DNA from: CAZJBP01 sp964544115
Lineage (GTDB): Bacteria > Verrucomicrobiota > Kiritimatiellia > UBA8416 > JADHWI01
DNA: 6,950 bases
Direction of reading: 5' to 3'
Assembly: GCA_964544115.1 (NCBI GenBank)
Contig: CAZJBP010000178.1
Location: 1 to 6,950, forward strand
This document shows, in pieces, positions 5,315 through 6,950 of the stretch; position 1 is the stretch's first letter, and the number at the start of each line of letters is the position of its first letter. A model generated the notes under the pieces. It did not search any database and was not told the origin of the DNA. It saw only the letters and a list, made by a program, of their open reading frames with translations. A program made the position numbers and the translations under genes.

Positions 5315-6157
5315 CTACGCGACCGCGCGCGCCTTGCTGTCAAACTTCTCCACCAGCGCCTCGCGCTCGGCGAGGTCCGCAACCACCCGGCGCGCGACCT
5401 CCTTGTCAAGTTCCGTGTGCCCGCGTCCGTCTCCGTCAATCCGCAACGGCATAAGCAAAACTTTGAACCCCTCCGACTTGAACAGAACTGGCGAGCGGAT
5501 GTCGCCAATGAAAACATCATAGTCTCCATCAGGCAGACAAAAAACGTAATCAGGGTTCAAGATCACGCCCAACCGCGAGCAGGCATAAAGAATGCTTGCG
5601 GGTCCGTTGCGGTTGGTTTTGAACATTCCATCCTCCGACGGAAAAACCTGCTGCCAGTTGGCATAAACGCCTGCGTATTTATCCTCAAAAAGGGTAATGG
5701 TTTTTCCGGTCGCCTGTTTGATTTCGTACAATCCAGGCGCAAACACGCGCTCGGTTTCCAAAATCGCCAACCGGCGGCCGTCGGTTGCGACAAAACGCGA
5801 GCCGGTTTCCATAATGGGAACTGTAAACAGTCCGTCTGCGTCGGGTGATAACCGCCCGGTGTTCATTTCGCACGTCTCAATACACACCCGCATAATCACG
5901 CGACGCGTTTCATCCTTGCTCACCATGCCACAAAGCGCCTTGAGATTGAAAAAAAACGCGTCCGTTTTGTGCATCTTGTCAATCACGATCACAACAGGCG
6001 CGCGCGCCGCCTCCGTTGCCGCCTTGCTCGCGTCCGTCGCTGTTACGCCTGTATCCGTAGCGGGTGCCGTTGCGCTCGCCTGCGGTGCCGTTGCGGTGCC
6101 GTTGGCGTCGTTGTCATTCGTGGTCGTGTCCGTCGTGTCATTCGTTGTCGCGTTCAT
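5315..6157 (-). CDS. Diverged DNA polymerase sliding-clamp-like protein
   Basis: This probably encodes a phage processivity clamp that encircles DNA and tethers the polymerase. Residues 1-54 are a Thr/Ala/Asn/Asp-rich tail with no fold. From about 55 the protein shows beta-clamp (DnaN) landmarks: FVATDGRRLAI at 122-132, matching the ATDG-RLA motif; a YANWQQVFP segment at 165-173, like the F-x-x-Y-x-x-V-x-P motif; and VLLMPLRI at 233-240, matching the C-terminal MPMRL end. A helical extension (247-280) follows. At 280 residues, of which about 185 are clamp-like, it is much shorter than the usual 366, so one domain seems to be missing or heavily reduced. The ATG at 6157 is preferred over one 42 codons upstream. 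The longer form would overlap the upstream gene and the terminator, and the chosen start shares its initiation region with the 890-residue gene. Confidence 0.72.
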   Translation of the reverse strand: MNATTNDTTDTTTNDNDANGTATAPQASATAPATDTGVTATDASKAATEAARAPVVIVIDKMHKTDAFFFNLKALCGMVSKDETRRVIMRVCIETCEMNTGRLSPDADGLFTVPIMETGSRFVATDGRRLAILETERVFAPGLYEIKQATGKTITLFEDKYAGVYANWQQVFPSEDGMFKTNRNGPASILYACSRLGVILNPDYVFCLPDGDYDVFIGDIRSPVLFKSEGFKVLLMPLRIDGDGRGHTELDKEVARRVVADLAEREALVEKFDSKARAVA

Positions 6158-6184
6158 AATCTCGTCTTTCGTTTTGTTCGTTGC

Positions 6185-6198
6185 GGGTGTCAACACCC
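6185..6198. promoter_or_regulatory. Palindrome GGGTGTTGACACCC, possible operator
   Basis: A perfect 5-bp inverted repeat around a 4-base centre (minus strand GGGTG-TTGA-CACCC). It contains GTTGACAC, which is also the centre of the palindrome over the -35 box of the upstream promoter (6502-6509). A shared binding protein is possible but not shown. In RNA it could form a short tetraloop hairpin without a T-run. Confidence 0.35.
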
Positions 6199-6206
6199 TG
6201 TGGGTT

Positions 6207-6233
6207 AAAAAATTGCCCGCGATACGCACGGGC
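6207..6233 (-). terminator. Intrinsic terminator after the 58-aa gene
   Basis: On the minus strand, GCCCGTG pairs with CGCGGGC across 6233-6215 (seven pairs with one G-U, five-base loop) and is followed by AATTTTTT. The stem begins 13 bases past the TAG of the 58-residue gene. This is the best terminator in the window. Transcription from the upstream promoter must pass it to reach the clamp gene. Confidence 0.65.
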
Positions 6234-6245
6234 GCGGTGTGGTGG

Positions 6246-6422
6246 CTACCACTGATAATTGCCGAGCGTGCCACCGTTGGCAATGTGCGCGTCTAACACT
6301 CGGCGCAACGACTGCGCGCTAATGCCTCTATACTGTGCTATTGTCTCACCGTTGGTAGAGACAACAGTAATCACGTTGCCTTTGCTCTTGATTTTGTACT
6401 CGCGTGTGATTGTTTTTTTCAT
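6246..6422 (-). CDS. 58-residue basic protein, first gene after the promoter, unknown function
   Basis: The ATG at 6422 has GAGGA five to nine bases upstream, and the frame ends at TAG (6246-6248). The 58-residue product begins with a basic segment (MKKTITREYKIKSKG), followed by what look like two short strands (NVITVVST, GETIAQYRG) and a helix (SAQSLRRVLDAHIA), ending TLGNYQW. No family was recognised. Its place directly behind a strong promoter and ahead of a terminator makes it the earliest product of this region, which in phages is often a regulatory or host-takeover protein; that is inference only. Its base composition is noticeably AT-richer than the large genes. Confidence 0.72.
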   Translation of the reverse strand: MKKTITREYKIKSKGNVITVVSTNGETIAQYRGISAQSLRRVLDAHIANGGTLGNYQW

Positions 6423-6479
6423 CTGATCCTCGTTTCTGCCTTTCGGCGTTTGGTTTTCTTCCCGTCCTTCGATGCGTGT

Positions 6480-6508
6480 ATATTCTCACAATTCGCCCGT
6501 TGTGTCAA
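6480..6508 (-). promoter_or_regulatory. Strong sigma70 promoter with -35 palindrome
   Basis: On the minus strand TTGACA (6508-6503) and GAATAT (6485-6480) are separated by exactly 17 bases, with a TG-n extended -10 just before GAATAT. An A/T-rich stretch (about 6509-6532) upstream could act as an UP element. The start of transcription should be near 6473, giving a leader of about 50 bases that contains a GCC-GAAA-GGC mini-hairpin. The 13-base palindrome CGTTGACACAACG covers the -35 box (6499-6511), a good position for a repressor. Confidence 0.8.
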
Positions 6509-6950
6509 CGTACAATTTCAATTTATTTTTAATCCGCGTTTGTCGCGTTTTTATTGGGCTTTTTGCGCGTTTTTGGCTTTTCTGCCACAAACGCCACAAG
6601 AAATATTTTCACGCGTCCGTTTTTTTTCGCGTTCGTTTCTGGCTCGGCGTGCGATGTGCCATGCCACGCGCGCCACGCAACGCAACGCCTGCGGTCCGGG
6701 CCGTGCTGTGCATCGCACGCCACGCCACACAGTCAACAGGCGAGCCCGCACGCGGTCAACGCCACGCCACGCCACCCGCACACCCTCCACCATGCCAGCG
6801 CCGTCACGATCTGCCACGCGCGCGCCGGCACAAGGTCACACACCTGGCACCCGGCGCAACAATCACACACCAACGGCACCAGGTCACACGGCCCGAGCTC
6901 GCCACGCCACGCCATGCACACGCGACCGGGTGGACGGGATCGGCGTTGCC
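6509..6950. other. Gene-poor low-complexity region with short direct repeats
   Basis: No gene is supportable in these 440 bases. The left part (6520-6635) is T-rich on the plus strand, with repeated GCGTTT/GCGTTTTT units. The right part is C/A-rich with CACGCCACGCCA three times (6716-6727, 6763-6774, 6903-6914) and a 15-base near-repeat GGCAC(A/C)AGGTCACAC twice (6827-6841, 6875-6889). Frames stay open here on both strands because the sequence lacks stop-forming triplets, not because it codes. Repeats next to a T-rich stretch and upstream of an early promoter could be an origin or a packaging site, but no DnaA box or other defining motif was seen. Confidence 0.5.

Larger units (their letters stand above)
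6158..6245. other. Intergenic control region between 58-aa gene and clamp gene
   Basis: This 88-bp gap holds an intrinsic terminator (6207-6233) and a short palindrome (6185-6198). The only promoter-like hexamer is TTGACA at 6188-6193 on the minus strand, but no convincing -10 box follows at 16-18 bases (GAAAGA at 17). The clamp operon therefore seems to depend on readthrough or antitermination from the upstream promoter, or on a non-standard promoter. Confidence 0.5.

Noticed and set aside
6165..6193. Promoter for the clamp gene starting from TTGACA at 6188-6193
   Set aside because: The hexamer is perfect, but the sequence 16-18 bases downstream (GAAAGA) is not a -10 box; the palindrome around it explains the hexamer as well.
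6529..6612. 27-codon GTG-started peptide (KIFLVAFVAEKPK...) on the minus strand
   Set aside because: Only a weak purine run precedes it and no promoter was seen. It ends just upstream of the early promoter, where it would be in the wrong position for that operon. Too short to support.
6653..6950. Plus-strand frames from ATG at 6653 and 6661 that stay open to the window end
   Set aside because: Two overlapping frames are both open because the C/A-rich sequence lacks stop triplets. Neither has a ribosome site, and both products are His/Arg/Pro/Thr-rich low-complexity sequence.
1..6950. tRNA or rRNA genes
   Set aside because: No cloverleaf with a GTTCGANNC-type T-arm and no rRNA-like conserved blocks were seen on either strand.

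Overview
This window looks like part of the genome of a tailed double-stranded DNA phage, or of a prophage, in a GC-rich bacterial host. The left end carries a head module: the start of a lambda-type portal protein and, overlapping it by 4 bases, a 68-residue gpW-like head-completion protein. The rest is a replication/DNA-modification type module: a sliding-clamp-like protein, a large DUF3560-type protein, an N6-adenine-type DNA methyltransferase and several small phage proteins. Every gene I can support lies on the minus strand, so the region reads right to left. The host cannot be fixed from this sequence. Portal proteins of this type are common in phages and prophages of many Gram-negative groups. 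The promoter is sigma70-like and the Shine-Dalgarno sites are purine-rich GGAG/AAGG types.

Layout in transcription order, from high to low coordinate: (1) 6509-6950 is a low-complexity GC-rich stretch with short direct repeats and a T-rich flank, and has no gene I can support; (2) a strong sigma70 promoter at 6480-6508, with a small palindrome over its -35 box; (3) a 58-residue protein of unknown function (6246-6422); (4) an intrinsic terminator (6207-6233) and a short palindrome (6185-6198); (5) a diverged DNA polymerase sliding-clamp-like protein (5315-6157); (6) two small genes, a GTG-started 59-residue protein (5111-5290) and an 80-residue protein (4833-5075); (7) a large 890-residue protein with a DUF3560-like region (2113-4785); (8) an adenine-type DNA methyltransferase (1472-2110); (9) a 46-residue Cys-rich protein (1285-1425) and a 124-residue protein that combines a zinc-knuckle-like N-terminus with a ribbon-helix-helix-like C-terminus (878-1252); (10) a 235-bp gap with a five-copy repeat array; (11) gpW-like and portal genes (1-642), the portal cut by the window edge.

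The most striking signal is a short interspersed repeat, AAAACCGTTACGG in the transcript sense (plus strand CCGTAACGGTTTT). I count 16 copies with the exact 10-mer GTAACGGTTT on the plus strand, plus several one- or two-base variants. All are in the same orientation and all lie between 742 and 5312. They occupy almost every gene junction of the module, often touching the stop codon or the Shine-Dalgarno site. Five sit in the 124-residue-gene/gpW gap. At least five exact copies and several degenerate ones lie inside the 890-residue gene, always in the one frame that encodes x-T-V-T. The nearest known parallels are the asymmetric, one-orientation stoperators of mycobacteriophage L5/Bxb1 and the start-associated sequences of Cluster K mycobacteriophages. 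The repeat sequence here is different, and its function is unknown to me.
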